Below, in pieces: positions 36,892-57,100 of a stretch of 64,000 nucleotides of DNA. Both the position numbers and the translations under genes were made by a program. How positions within the stretch are numbered: position 1 is the first letter of the stretch; the number at the start of each line of letters is the position of its first letter. The notes under the pieces were generated by a model. It saw only the letters and a list, made by a program, of their open reading frames with translations, did not search any database and was not told the DNA's origin. Source of the stretch: Microvelia longipes (taxonomy: Eukaryota; Arthropoda; Insecta; Hemiptera; Veliidae); assembly GCA_018340805.1 (NCBI GenBank), contig JACMZG010000008.1:12566149-12630148 (forward strand), read 5' to 3'.

Positions 36892-37548
36892 ATGCTGTTT
36901 GCATTGCTGGTTCTTTGGGGGCTACTGGGATGTATCGCGGTAAAACAGAAAGACGTTGCCTTAGAGGAATGCAAGAAGAGGACGGATATAATAAGCAAGA
37001 TAAGACAGGAGTCTCACGATCACCACGTGGACAAGACTCTCGCCATCATGGTATTACTAGCAGAGTTGTTAACATGTGTAGAGAACTTAAGGCAGAGATA
37101 TTACATTTCTTGCGAAGAAGATTCAGAACCCAGGAGAATGAAGAGATCAGAATTAGCAACAGTGGTATGGGACTCGCCCCTGAGACTAGCGGAAGTCAAC
37201 TGTGCGCCACAGGACGAGAAACTTGCACCTGTGGATTTGAGTTCCCTTTCCAGACCGGAGTGGGTAAGACGTTTGAAGGCGCCAGTAGGTCGTTGTCCTA
37301 CAAGGTTGATTCCCCTTGATGATCCTAACAGATCTTGGCCTCAAACGTTGATAGGAGTTGAATGTGCTTGTGAAAAATCTCGATGTACATTAACTGGGCC
37401 TCACAGATGTTTGACTGTTTTTGTTATCAAAATAGTATTAATTGGGCCGTTTAATCATCTTGGGGAAAGACTCATACCAGTTGACTGTCTGTGCGCGGCA
37501 CAAACTACCACGTACATCAAAAGTTTTAAACCACAATTAACATATTAA
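36892..37548 (+). CDS. Secreted IL-17-like cystine-knot protein, intronless
   Basis: 218 codons from the first in-frame ATG; the open frame extends eight codons further upstream without an ATG. Probable secreted signalling protein. Seen: signal peptide (MLFALLVLWGLLGC), a poorly conserved region, a furin-type site RMKR at 82-85, then a C-terminal domain with GRCPTRLIPLDDPNRSWPQT at 132-151, a C-x-C-x4-C motif (158, 160, 165), Cys173, and IPVDCLC (Cys199, Cys201). The order CP, D-x-NR, P-x-x-L, CxC, then IPVxCxC is that of the IL-17 family, whose members have a knot lacking one disulfide. IL-17-like genes are known in molluscs and some insects. Codon use is less AT-rich than the surroundings, supporting real coding. 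Alternatives: another cystine-knot growth factor. An upstream exon cannot be excluded. Confidence 0.6.
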   Translation: MLFALLVLWGLLGCIAVKQKDVALEECKKRTDIISKIRQESHDHHVDKTLAIMVLLAELLTCVENLRQRYYISCEEDSEPRRMKRSELATVVWDSPLRLAEVNCAPQDEKLAPVDLSSLSRPEWVRRLKAPVGRCPTRLIPLDDPNRSWPQTLIGVECACEKSRCTLTGPHRCLTVFVIKIVLIGPFNHLGERLIPVDCLCAAQTTTYIKSFKPQLTY

Positions 37549-39590
37549 GAGTAAAAAAGACTAGACTGACTTAAAACGTTTCGAAGATGAGTTACGCTTT
37601 AGCTGCAATAAGCGATCAATTAAAAAACATTACATTGACACTTATGTTCAGTGAATGTCCGTTGATGAAGATAAATTTATTTTATAAGATCTAAATCCTT
37701 TTAATAATTCATCTTAAAATACAGTATGTAAGTAATTCTTTTTTAAACATTAAAAAGTTAATTCGGTTTTCATCGGATCCCTGGTTTTAAACAGTATTTA
37801 TTTAAGCATGCGTAATGGCTAGGTGACTTTTAAACGACAATAACGATGTTTTTGGCGAGTTTGCCAATCTCTGGCGAATTGTGTATTTTAAAGACGTGCA
37901 AAGCAAATCTGAAGTGAGGGCGGCAGCAGCAAATGAGAACTTTGAGGAAAAGATCCAAGGTACTCCATACCTTTTTTTTTATAAATAGTACTTTACGTTA
38001 AGTTACCGAAATTCAAACATAAACAGATGTAAAAAAAGTCCTTTAAAGAATTATTTTTATGAGTTTACCAAAACATATTCATTATTTCTTGAATTACCTA
38101 GTTAATGAATAAAATCATTTATGTGATTTAACTAAAATAACAGGTTATTTCATGAATTAACTTAATTTCTTGATTTGAAGGTAACAGATTAATTAGTCAA
38201 AAATATATTAAAACTCATAAATCTCATTACTAATACCCTTAATGTATCAATAATACCTGGACTTTGAGACAGCAAAACTTGGGTAAATTTGTTTGTATTT
38301 AAACAATTATCATACATGTTATGTAGTTGGAAAAGGATTTTATTAAACACATCAAAAAATTAGCACCAAAACTTAATTAACTAAAACTAATTTACTATAT
38401 TATATGTTTTTATTTCATTTTATGTAAATCTATTGTAAATATTGAAATATAAAATATTTATTAAATAAAAATTGATGGTTTATCACGACCCTATAAACCG
38501 TTTTTGTTCATAAACTAAAACGGGGATTTATTTGTTCCTAAGGAATTAATTCTATAGGTTTACACAATGCATTTGCCAAATTTGGTACGATTCTGATTTA
38601 TTTGTGGCCTAGTTTAGGATTAAAACAGAATTTGGAGTAGTAAAAATGGAAATGAGTGACATTAGGAAAACTCATAACGCAAGTTATTACGTATGCGGAG
38701 TAATTACAATCATTTTAAGTGACCGAAATCCCGTGATAAATAACCAGGCCACTTATAACGAGGGAGAGGTCGAGTTCGATGTATTTTGAGACTCAAAACA
38801 GAATGAAACCGGTTTAAAGCCAAAACGACTACTCTAGTTACCGGAAAACCAAAATAGCCTTTGTTAATATTCAACAAAAATATGGTAATCATTAAGGGAA
38901 ATATCGCGGTTCTATGCTTATTGGGGGGATGAGTCGAATGAAATTGATCCAGAGTCAATTCGAACATTAGACCTACTTTAAGTAGGTCTTTAAGCCTTAG
39001 CTTTAAGGCTAAAGCCAAGGCTTTAAACCTTAGCCTTAGTTCGACGTCAGGTTCTATTGATATTAGTTTTATTAGCACTGTTTAAGATTGTAACCATTAA
39101 ATAATTCTGGCGCGGGGGACCGCAAGCCAGGCAAATTTTCGTTGGAAGTTTTTATTTTTTTTTTATTTTGTGAATATTTTAAGTTACGCTTCGACATGTA
39201 AGTAAATTATTCAAAGGAAAACACGCGAATTTTGATTATCAGTATAAACTGAGGGTTTAACTAGTGGTGATGATTTTGAAAGGACGAGCATAGTTTTGTA
39301 CAGCATATACAATAAACATGTACATTTCCTTTGAAAAATCTAGAAAAGTTTACTTAAAAGTAGAGGTATAACTCATTTAACAATTATCCACAAAATACAC
39401 GAACTTATTTTTAAGAAACAGTTTACCTGGTAAATCAGTTTAACTCAAATAACTGCATATAATTATTCAATTGTAAATTTTTAAATACACCCACGTCATT
39501 ATTATTATTTTTAATAACACTCTACCTTTCTAAAAAACATCCAGCTATATTTAAGGTTAAAACTATCTTAAAAATTAAACTATAAAAAAA
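37549..39590. other. Intergenic, no gene seen
   Basis: AT-rich spacer without a convincing exon. It contains a palindromic stretch of CTTTAAGGCTAAAGCCAAGG type at 38965-39050 and a degenerate SINE-like unit near 39106-39150 (CTGGCGCGGGGGACCGC). Confidence 0.5.
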
Positions 39591-39591
39591 A

Positions 39592-40030
39592 ATTCTAGCG
39601 CGGTGGTCCGCATGTCGGGCAAATGAAATTCGCCCGACAGCGGACACCGCGCCGGAATTATTTATTTATTAGTTGTAAACTTATATATGTAAAAAGCACG
39701 GAAAACGCATCCAAAGGAAATTCGCCCGACATGCGACCACCGCGCCAGAATTATTTTTAGTTGTAAACTTATATTTAGGTAAGAAAACGATAAAAAAATA
39801 TGCCCTTACAAGGATTTGAACCCAGGTACTCTGGGTTTGAGAGCTAGCATCCAAAGGAAATTCGCCCGACATGCGGACCTCCGCGCCAGAATTATTTTAT
39901 AGTTGTAAACTTATATTTAGTAAAAAAAAACGATAAAAAATTATCAACCCTTCCAGGATGTGAAACCCAGGTACCCTGAGTTTGAGTGGTCGTATTACTC
40001 CGGACCACTGCCATTCAACTCAGAGGCCCA
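39592..40030 (-). repeat. Cluster of three SINE-family copies
   Basis: Three units on the minus strand with GCGCGGTGGTCCGCATGTCG- and GGCGAATTTCCTTTGGATGC-like parts, two carrying CTGGGTTCAAATCC-type B boxes and the T-rich ATCGTTTT tail. Same family as 63.29-63.6 kb on the opposite strand; the first unit has an extra inverted head at 39592-39655. Confidence 0.8.
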
Positions 40031-40228
40031 AAAACATTGAAAACGACACCCTACTCGAAATTTATTTTCTATCGACCTAAATTTTGGTTTTTTTAGTAAT
40101 TTACAATGGTTTTTCTATTTTTAGGTCACTTAGACTTCGACCGGTTTCATTCGATTCAGCGTCTCAAAAACATAAATATTGACCTTTTTCGCGGCATGAA
40201 ATATTAACCCTGAATTTTTGATTTTTTG

Positions 40229-40322
<94 letters not shown>

Positions 40323-40430
40323 AAGTCTCGCGAAAAATTTTTTCGTCATTAGGACCTCTGAAACGGATTTGTGTCGTGGTCCGAGGTTCGAATTCCGCCA
40401 TGACGCCTATCCCATTAGCGAATTTTTTCC
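40229..40430 (+). repeat. (TA)n tract and tRNA-like SINE segment
   Basis: TA repeats 40229-40320, then a unit with B box GGTTCGAATTCC at 40385-40396. A CTCGCTTCGCTCGC motif follows near 40449, the reverse of the intron 7 array motif in gene B. Confidence 0.75.
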
Positions 40431-41039
40431 CAAAGGAAATTCGCTAAAAGGCTCGCTTCGCTCGCTAGATTGCTTAATTTATAAAAAATATCTTTCAGTT
40501 TTATTTGGTATCGGTCTGACCAGTTCATTTTGTGAAACTTTTTATTTGTTTGTAAATCGAGTTTTAATAAAATGTCAATACGGAAAATCGCTGTCCCTTT
40601 CTAAAAAAATCAATTTATTAAAGATTCCGACGATGGAGTCAAAAAACAAAGACTTGTCTCTGAAGCATAAAATCTCCTAGTTCTATATCAACAATTTAAA
40701 AAAAATGGAATCTATCTTAGGTTATACGAAACGAGTGGCGATTTAAAAAAAAGTTCTCGAGTAGTGCAAGTATGAAGACATTTATGTCACCAATTTTACA
40801 GTGGGTGACAGTGTTAAGGGACAAAAATATGGCCTGTGACAGGACTGCTAATATAAGAAAAAGCTGCTGATATGCAACTGCGAGGTTATTATTCATCCTA
40901 TATATCCATTAAAATATCATAAAATAGTACAGAGTTATTTTTTATTTTTTCAATTTCTATACAACAAAATTTTTATATTTAACGAATTTTTTCTCTTAAA
41001 CCTTTAAGTTCGTTATATGGAGTCCGACTGTATTTCCTC

Positions 41040-41410
41040 AAAAATTAAATATCTTTAGAGCGGAGCATTTTCAACCTAATAAGGGTCATAATCAGTGCTA
41101 GCTTTAGAATAAAGAATATGGCGAATAGAAGAGTATTACTGATTAGATTTAATGTTACTAGTGGCTATCATTAGTGCTAGACATTGAAAAAAGAGGCAAT
41201 AGATGAGTCTTACAGATCATATATTAACTTAGCAGGCATCATCAGTGCTAGCTGTAGAATAAAGAAGAGAAAATGATTGATGACTCTTACAGATCATTAG
41301 TTCAGCATCAATCTAAGTCTGTCTCTAATATATGATCTGTAAGTCTTATCTGTCACCTTCTTCTTTATTCAACGGCTAGCACTGTTCTGGCCTTCTATTA
41401 GGTTGACAGC
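41040..41410. repeat. Repeated and inverted short units beside the Penelope-like element
   Basis: CAGTGCTAG followed by AATAAAGAA occurs near 41093, 41170 (diverged) and 41232, and inverted near 41370 (TTCTTTATTCAACGGCTAGC). TGATCTGTAAG also appears in both orientations. Probably nested copies of the element's terminal region. Confidence 0.65.
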
Positions 41411-41529
41411 CTTTGCTATCAAGATGTATATTTTCTGTAGAGAGACTTTTTTCTTTTAATAAGGAAAAATGAGTTGTGGAGTTTCAAGTAATGAAAAAAA
41501 ACAGAGTCTCTCACTAATGATATATATTT

Positions 41530-41577
41530 TGACATAGCCAGCTTTCAATCTTCAACAGATCATCATCAGTGCCTAAC
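41530..41577 (-). ncRNA. Hammerhead ribozyme motif of the Penelope-like element
   Basis: Minus strand: stem I TTAGGCA, core CTGATGA, stem II ATCT with AGAT over GTTGA, core GAAA, stem III GC-TG-GC, then UA as cleavage site and TGTCAAA closing stem I with one mismatch. All core bases are intact. It lies about 470 bases downstream of the element's endonuclease-like region, where Penelope elements carry their terminal repeats with such ribozymes. Confidence 0.75.
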
Positions 41578-42048
41578 CAACAAAGTAAAAAATTTTACAA
41601 AAATACTCTAAATAAAAATAAATACTAAATAAAAATAAATACAATATAAGATGAATTAAAATAAAATAGGGAAGCAAAATAAAAAAAAAAAAAAAAAAAA
41701 ATAATAGACCAAATAAAACAAATAAAAGTAAACGAATTACATTAAAATATAAAACATTAAATGTATAAAAGTAAAAATAACTACCGGCAGCAGCGAAGAA
41801 AAGAGTTAGGAGACAGCGGTTACAGTTTTTCTAGAGGTTTGTAGCTGACTGACGGGAACCGAGTAGCCGCCGCCAACGCGCTTGTATTAGCGTTATCTCG
41901 CCACTTTCGCCCCTCTTATTAAGTGCCTTATCCACCATTTTCTTTTACGTTCTTTAAAATCTCCACATTTTCCAAAAAAGTTCATAGTATTTCCTTTCTG
42001 TGTCATGTGGAGGAAAGCAGCCTTCATGTGAAAGTTAACATGGCCTTC

Positions 42049-43132
42049 TCATGTATGTGCTGTAGAACTTTCTGATTTGTTGTTCGCCGAAAGTGCTCTT
42101 TTAGTCTCGTAAAGAACTCTCCAGTTTTTGGCACATATGTGCTTACACCCTCCACACCTCAAGAATAAAACACCACTCTTCTTGCTGGAGTCAATTTTAT
42201 CTTTGGCATGAGATAAAGAGCTACGAAGTGAGTTAAGGCTCTTATAACCCACACCAAACCCGTTTCTTTCCATAACTCTACCAATTCCTCAGACACAAGC
42301 CCCCATATAAGATATCGAACGCCAACTTTCACTTCTGATGCAGGAGCATCTTCAGTGCCTATTTGGCGTAACGCTTGCTTCCTCTTGTATCTATGAATAG
42401 TTTTATCTACTATTGCAGCTTTATATCCATTGGAAGTATCTATGTGATATATATTAGCTAGCTCTATAGCGTACGCTTCAGGTTCTAAGGGCACAGCTAA
42501 CAAACCTATTAACAAAAGCATAAATAGCCCGCCATTCTTGTGGGTCCAAGGATGAAAAGAGGTGAAAGGAATTATGGAGTCTGTGGTGGTAGGCTTCCTG
42601 TAAATACCAAATGAAAAGACTGCCCTCTGACCTGTTTGATATTAAGGTCTAAGTAATTTAATGTACCATTAAACTTCTACTTCAAAAAGTAAAAGTTCAT
42701 GTTAGGCAGGCATTCATTAAGGTAATTTTACAAAGGCGTTGAGTTGGTCTCAATGTACCATTCCAGATACAGAATACAATCGTCTACGTAACGTTTCCAG
42801 TAAGCAGTATTTACTACGAAATGGATTGCTGCGTCTTAAAATAAAATTGTTGTTAAAAATGGTGCATAAAAATTTCCGCAGCAATACGCTGATATGGGGC
42901 ACCCATAGCTAACCCTCAGGCCCGGAGTTAATATCACCTTCAAATAAGAAGTAATTCCTGTTCTAGACACAGTTCTATTATAGACATCAATTCTTGAACT
43001 TCTTCCTTAGTTCGCATTACTCTTATTAAGTATTATTGTAAATAAAGGCAGACATTGTTGAGGGGGGAATGCTAGTAAATAAGTCTGCGACGACGAAAGA
43101 AACAAGAATCGCTTGTTTCAGGGATTTTCATG
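42049..43132 (-). pseudogene. Penelope-like retroelement: reverse transcriptase and GIY-YIG-like part, broken
   Basis: Retroelement polyprotein remnant on the minus strand, cut by the assembly gap at its upstream end. In order: AMGAP with AAEIFMHHF (about 42850-42910), a catalytic YVDD in WKRYVDD (42779-42799), a conserved FGIYRKPTTTDSIIPFTSFH motif (about 42560-42620), an open stretch of 120 codons (42159-42521) with the maturation/linker region, and, after a frame change, KSGVLFLRCGGCKHICAKNW (42049-42200), matching the start of the GIY-YIG endonuclease domain with its CGGC cysteines. Several frameshifts and stops separate the pieces, so the copy is dead. The catalytic Tyr-Ile-Gly is not preserved here (ICAKNWR in its place). 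Known Penelope elements have RT followed by GIY-YIG, as here. Confidence 0.8.
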
Positions 43133-44132
43133 NNNNNNNNNNNNNNNNNNNNNNNNNNNNNNNNNNNNNNNNNNNNNNNNNNNNNNNNNNNNNNNNNNNN
43201 NNNNNNNNNNNNNNNNNNNNNNNNNNNNNNNNNNNNNNNNNNNNNNNNNNNNNNNNNNNNNNNNNNNNNNNNNNNNNNNNNNNNNNNNNNNNNNNNNNNN
43301 NNNNNNNNNNNNNNNNNNNNNNNNNNNNNNNNNNNNNNNNNNNNNNNNNNNNNNNNNNNNNNNNNNNNNNNNNNNNNNNNNNNNNNNNNNNNNNNNNNNN
43401 NNNNNNNNNNNNNNNNNNNNNNNNNNNNNNNNNNNNNNNNNNNNNNNNNNNNNNNNNNNNNNNNNNNNNNNNNNNNNNNNNNNNNNNNNNNNNNNNNNNN
43501 NNNNNNNNNNNNNNNNNNNNNNNNNNNNNNNNNNNNNNNNNNNNNNNNNNNNNNNNNNNNNNNNNNNNNNNNNNNNNNNNNNNNNNNNNNNNNNNNNNNN
43601 NNNNNNNNNNNNNNNNNNNNNNNNNNNNNNNNNNNNNNNNNNNNNNNNNNNNNNNNNNNNNNNNNNNNNNNNNNNNNNNNNNNNNNNNNNNNNNNNNNNN
43701 NNNNNNNNNNNNNNNNNNNNNNNNNNNNNNNNNNNNNNNNNNNNNNNNNNNNNNNNNNNNNNNNNNNNNNNNNNNNNNNNNNNNNNNNNNNNNNNNNNNN
43801 NNNNNNNNNNNNNNNNNNNNNNNNNNNNNNNNNNNNNNNNNNNNNNNNNNNNNNNNNNNNNNNNNNNNNNNNNNNNNNNNNNNNNNNNNNNNNNNNNNNN
43901 NNNNNNNNNNNNNNNNNNNNNNNNNNNNNNNNNNNNNNNNNNNNNNNNNNNNNNNNNNNNNNNNNNNNNNNNNNNNNNNNNNNNNNNNNNNNNNNNNNNN
44001 NNNNNNNNNNNNNNNNNNNNNNNNNNNNNNNNNNNNNNNNNNNNNNNNNNNNNNNNNNNNNNNNNNNNNNNNNNNNNNNNNNNNNNNNNNNNNNNNNNNN
44101 NNNNNNNNNNNNNNNNNNNNNNNNNNNNNNNN
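43133..44132. other. Assembly gap of 1000 N
   Basis: Exactly 1000 unknown bases, a conventional placeholder, so its true size is unknown. It cuts the 5' part of the Penelope-like element and may hide upstream DCLK exons. Confidence 0.99.
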
Positions 44133-44601
44133 ACTCTAAATTTGCTTTATGTTTAATATAATAATAATAATAATAATAATTATAAATTTCTTTATTCCCA
44201 TCTCTTGTAATGATTTTTATAATTTACTATGTATAAAATGTTTACTTTTAAAATCAATTTTTTTTTTAAATATAATTTTGTGATTATACATATTTAAAAT
44301 CATATTAAATATAATATGAACTAAATTTAAATAATTATATCAAACTCCCGTTTGATTATGACTGCTGATGAATTCATTTTACTAGTAGAGGGGGAAAATC
44401 CATTTAGGTAATTGCTGATTATTGGTACAAAGTTGTTAAGGACCCAAAGGCATGATCTCCTCACCGGGCTAAGTAGTAAGATCTTCATTATTACTACTTA
44501 CTTTTTTTTACTTATTTTTTTTCCTGTTCATTGTTTAAAATCATGTATTGAGATTTTAATATGATTTTTGATTATAAATAGAACCACGTTATTTATTTTA
44601 G

Positions 44602-51734
<7,133 letters not shown>

Positions 51735-53920
51735 ATCAATTAAATGAGGAAAGGTATGGACCTGTTAATCCCCTGTAGCCAGGAATCTGAATTTTTTGTG
51801 GGATTTATTATAAATTAATTTACTGTTCTAAAAAAGTAATTTATAGTTATGACAAAGTGCTAACAACGTAGACTTGTAATTATGATGCCTTAAATTGTAA
51901 CTATAATTGTATTATGTTTTATTAATACCAGAATTAGGGATGCTATACCAATTTCTTATTAGGAGCTGTCCATGCCTTTGCTTTTTTCTCCTCATTACTG
52001 GTATAGAATTAGAATTTTTTAAAGATTGCTTTTAAATGACTCACTCTTCAATCATTCTATTGATTGGATCAGGTTTTATCAAATGAACATCTGACGTTAA
52101 GATAATTATAATAGCTAATCATCAAAACAATCTGTATTGCAAAACCGAAGAACTAGTTTATTAAGAAAAAAAATCTAGATCAATTATTCTAATAACTCAT
52201 CTATCTTCTGCTAATTATTCAGCATTTAGATAATATATTAGATTGAACCTTGATGCTTAGTTAAACCTGAATACATTAAATTTTGCATTGTTTACAAGTC
52301 TTTCAAGCCATCTTCTTTCTATAATTAACTATGTTAAATTGTTCATACCTACTGATTAAACGTTTGATTTCGGGTCTTAAAAAGCATTCTTTAGCACTTC
52401 TAATTTCTCTTTTGTTTATTTTTTTAATACAAAAAGAACCTCATAGTTATGAAATTTTTCTGTGATAAGTTTCAGATATGAGATGTATGGAATGTTGATA
52501 ATTTGTCTGTATTTCAGTCCTAACTTGGTCATCTTTTTATTTTTTTCTCATTTAGACCTCAGGTATGAAGTTAAAAGAATTGTGTTTGTACTAATCATCC
52601 ATTTATTTTAAGACCTTCTGATTGGCTTTAACTAAGTTTTCTGTCTGTATGTGTGTGTCTGCTATCATTGTAGCTCCTAGTTTGTTTATGCTAGAGAGTT
52701 AAAACTTTGTACAAAAATCAATCTTTAGGTTTCATCCGAATATTTTTTCTATACACCATTAAGCCCCATTTAAGTAAGTATAATAAGTTTTATTTCAATA
52801 CAGTTAATATATCTGCAGTTTTTGTTGAATCAAGAATGTTAAGTTCCATTGAGGAACATTCAGTACCTGCATGGGTTTACCGCTGGGAATATAAAATAAT
52901 ATTTATGTCAGGACAAGTGAAGGTAGTCTGAAGACATAGTGGAATTAGGTGATTTCCATACTCTGAGAGCGAGCAAAGCAATTGGTGAGGATGACCATGG
53001 ATAATGCAATTGCCTGAGGAAAAGTTCTGAGCTACCCTGTCCCCTTTTTTATTATTAATTTACACTACCAAATTTTGTTTGTGTCAGTCTTTAAAATAAT
53101 TGGGAAATCCTTTTAAAAATATATTTATCAATAGTTATGACTGATACATAATTTTCAACTTTTCCAGGCCAGATTTACCTATTTTTTGTTTCAAATGTGA
53201 TGATGGTAATAAATTATGCTTATTATAAATTTATTTCAGAGATTGCTTTCTAAATTTTGAATTAGGACTATAGGGGAAAAGATGATTTGGACTTAAATTT
53301 GTTAGATTTATCATGGAGTTGAAGTTCTTACCTCATCCAAAATGATCCTAATATAATTGTATAATTGCTTGTTTTCCTAGAATAGGGCTAGTGTCGTTTC
53401 AAATTACTAAATGATCTACAAATCTAAGCACAGATCTATTAATGATTTGAAACATTTGAACGTCAGTATTTGAGCTGTTTGAGATTTACTATATTAAGTT
53501 TATATAGAATTTGAGTTAATCATAAGAAATGAGTATGTATTGTTATTAGTGTAAGATAAGTGTACCTACCTACTCAAAGATAATTGTTATGGTTCCACCT
53601 TGTATACCTGTAAGAAATAATGTTACAATAATATATTTGTCCAGATGTCATTGATAATTTAAGATTTTATTGGTCAATTTATTTATTTTGTTTATTAAAT
53701 GATACTAGAAAAATATTCACGAAACACCAAATTTAATGAGCAGGGTATGTTTGATTTGATTTCAACTGGTAAATGAGATTAAACTTGATGATTTATTTGA
53801 AAAAGCTCACTTCTAGTAATTTCTATCAGCAGTGGATGCTTATGAGGTTGTTTTTTTATTAATATATTTCCTGGATATAGGTTTGTTTTCATAGTTGTTA
53901 ATAAAATAATACATTTTTAT
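51735..53920. other. Probable 3' flank of DCLK, no other gene seen
   Basis: AT-rich without recognisable exons. Part is presumably DCLK 3' untranslated sequence, but I cannot place its end. Confidence 0.5.
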
Positions 53921-53929
53921 ATAAAGGAA

Positions 53930-54185
53930 AATGATGAATACACAGGCTTCCGCAGTTATTGTCTTGAATTTCAAGGTATTCTGGTGTAATCACATCAGTG
54001 TTGGTGATAAATCCAAATTTCCGCTTCTACTGTGGGAACCATCCAGTTTTGTAGAGCATTGTATGCTCATCCATGATGTCCTATGTATTCCTGAAGATGC
54101 TTCCCGTAGCGAAAGCGAAACAGTGGAAGTATCATCTACATTGAAATGATCTCCACCGGAAGACCTCAACCTTGAAGTATTAAAA
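53930..54185 (+). repeat. Dispersed repeat with a hammerhead-like core
   Basis: On the plus strand, 54091-54132 has TTC, CTGAAGA, stem II GCTT/AAGC, GAAA, then CAGTG and GAA closing stem I. The base at the cleavage site is G, which hammerheads do not accept, so this copy is probably inactive. A relative lies at 50950-51260. Confidence 0.5.
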
Positions 54186-54189
54186 TATA

Positions 54190-57100
54190 TTTTAGTATGC
54201 AATTATACAATAAAAATTAGTTAACTTTTAATTTACATTTTTTATGTTTGAAATTGATTACTCTATTTTATTTGTTAATTTAAAATCGCAAGATAATAAT
54301 ATGTGTTATTATTAAAAATTATTACTAAAAATAATAAGATTAAAAAATGTATCTTCACTCCTTTCATTCTTATAAAATTTCCAAAATAATTTACTTAGTG
54401 CTATTTGGAGAAAAAAAATAAGCATTTTACTTTATCAATGATATTATTTGTTTTATCTTAATAAAGCATCAAGTGAATCTCATTATTTACCATTATTTTA
54501 TCTTTGATAACGCATTGCATAAGTTAAATTTTGAAAAGGAAATATAAAATTATCAATTTCAGGGAGAATCTGTTTTATTAAAGTTACTAGGTCTTGTTTT
54601 TTTTTTGGATCGAGCATGTTAAAAATAATAGTTGAAATAATAAATCTAGAGAAAATGTGTCCGATATGAGATTTCAACATATTTTTCCATCATTCTATTT
54701 TTACCAAGTTTTCATCCATTTTTGTAATTTAAGTATGTAACTGTCTGAAACATGCCCCTGATCTTAATGAGAGCACCTTGTCTTTCAATAATGCCTCGTT
54801 CATATGAAAGATAATCTAATAAGTGAAAAAAACATTATGACTGATCATCTTAGTTATATTTGTGTATAATTTTTGTTTACTGCCTTATTTTTCAGTACTA
54901 TTTAATTTTATTACTAACAATTAAAGTTACAAAATATTCCATACCTCAAAAATTATAATTTATTTTAAAATTAGGATTATTTAAATTTATTTCTGTTTTT
55001 ATTGAAAATAAATTATTCTAGTTAAGCTTGTTTTTTACATATTTTTAGTTTTGATAGTATCTAAAAGAAAATTAAATTATAAAGCTTTAAATATGATAAT
55101 ATTATAATTCGTATTCTTTGGATTGTATTTCAAATTTATGTTTAAAAGTCAATATTATTAAATTTATTAGGAAAGACAGATTTTATTTGGTGCAGGAGGT
55201 TAAAAGAAGTGTATTGTTTTCTTTACAAAAATAAAATTATTCCTAAAAAAATGAGATATCCAAAACTGAATCATTATTAGTGTTTTTAACCAAAAGTATG
55301 GCTATGTTAGAGCTTGCTTTTTTTAAGCATTGATCACTCTTTAGGGTTGGTATTATCTAAAGCTATTGCAGATAATAATAATATATATTATTATTGCAGA
55401 TTAGAATAAGCAGGTGAATTCACAACTTTATGGTATCCCTAGAACTGATCTTTAGTTCATAGAATTCTTCACACGGAGCTTCCCTGTCAAAGTTTCTTTT
55501 TTAAATAAGACATTTTTTCGTATCATTTTTTGGCATTATCTAAAGTGAAAGAGTTTCTTTTTTAAAGTAAAAGATAAATTGGAGAATCGCATGGATGTAA
55601 AAGGAGTAAATGTGCTCCTTTTTGTGGGTTTAATCCATAGATTATTTATGTCCAGAAACTTGTGTTATTTATTGACACCAAATAAAAATCATTAGTCTCC
55701 CTAATAATGACAAAAAGTGTGAATTTTAAATTCAATAAATATTGTATTTACACCTGGGATTTTCGCTGTTTTTGACAAAATTTCTCAAGAATCTAGTTAA
55801 AGGGATATAATACTTCTATTCTACGTCTGCGTTCTACGTCTCCAAAAAAAAAACAACGTACACTTAACCTATGAATGCATTTGTACTAAATGTTATCCTT
55901 GTATATTTAATTGATCATTTTTGATACTTGCTTCATTAAAATACAGATCAAATAATAAAACATAATTTGGATTGTGTTGAAGTATATTATTTGAGGCAAC
56001 CGTGTTGTTTCCTTATATTATTATACTGTGTTTGACAAAGCTATAGTGTTTACATTATCTATTATCATTGTGTGATCTAATTTTTATTTGTTATTAATTA
56101 TAATTCTTGTGTTGTAAGGGAGCAATGGATGGTCAAATTTTTGTATTTCTTAAAATACCTTTTAGTTTATTTTTAATTTGTTTATTGTTTAACTATTAGA
56201 AGTTATGAATATCTCAGGAAATCATTCTCTGTTGATTGTGACACGATAAAGTCCTCCTGCGCTCCTATTAATATTTGGATTTTTTCTTACCAACATAGAC
56301 CAAAATTTTATTATCTAATAATCGTCATTATTTTAATTATTAGAAACAAATTATTATCAAAATAAAGATTTTTCTAAAAATATGGTTTTAGTTTTTTTTC
56401 CCAAACAGCCTTTTATGACTATTTTTTAATTGCATTGCTATTAGGGAAGAAAAATAACTGTATTCTGCTATCAAACACCCACGAGTCCTGGAATGCTGAA
56501 AGTGCTAAAATGGATTTTTCAAACCTTGTCTGGCCCAGCCCTAGCAAGTTAATAATACTTACTTTACCATTATTATCCACTCTAATTTTTCTAAGGGATA
56601 AATAAAGTAGTTTTTAAAGATCAAATGGGGTGTTTATTTATATAATTATAGACAATACATTGAACAAAGAAAATAATTTTAGCATTTATGTAACATTTAT
56701 TATAATATGAAAATTAAAAAAAAAGTTCCGTCCTTTAATATATCACGCTGATTTTTTGAAATTCATAATAAAAAAAAACAATTTCACAAACAAAATAATC
56801 TATAAATTTTAAATATTTGGTGGCCTGAGTCTTTTGCTCCAATCTAAGAGCTCTGTAAGTTGCATATGGTTTTATAGACTGTTGAATGTCAAAACATCCA
56901 ATTAATTCTTTTTAATATGGGACTCAATTCGTACACCAAGATTTTTTTACAAATTAGTTGAGGCCAAATAAAAATAAGGCATTATTCTTTACATAACAAA
57001 TGAACATTAGGAAGAACTTATTGCCTAGGGAAGAATAGATACTAAATTTTGAAAAAACCTAGGTGTTGTGGCTCTAAAATAATGAGATCATTAAATTAGT

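Noticed and set aside
36915..37319. Second frame inside the IL-17-like gene
   Set aside because: It lacks a signal peptide and conserved motifs; shadow of the main frame.
43069..44161. Long open frames across the N gap
   Set aside because: They consist almost entirely of unknown bases.
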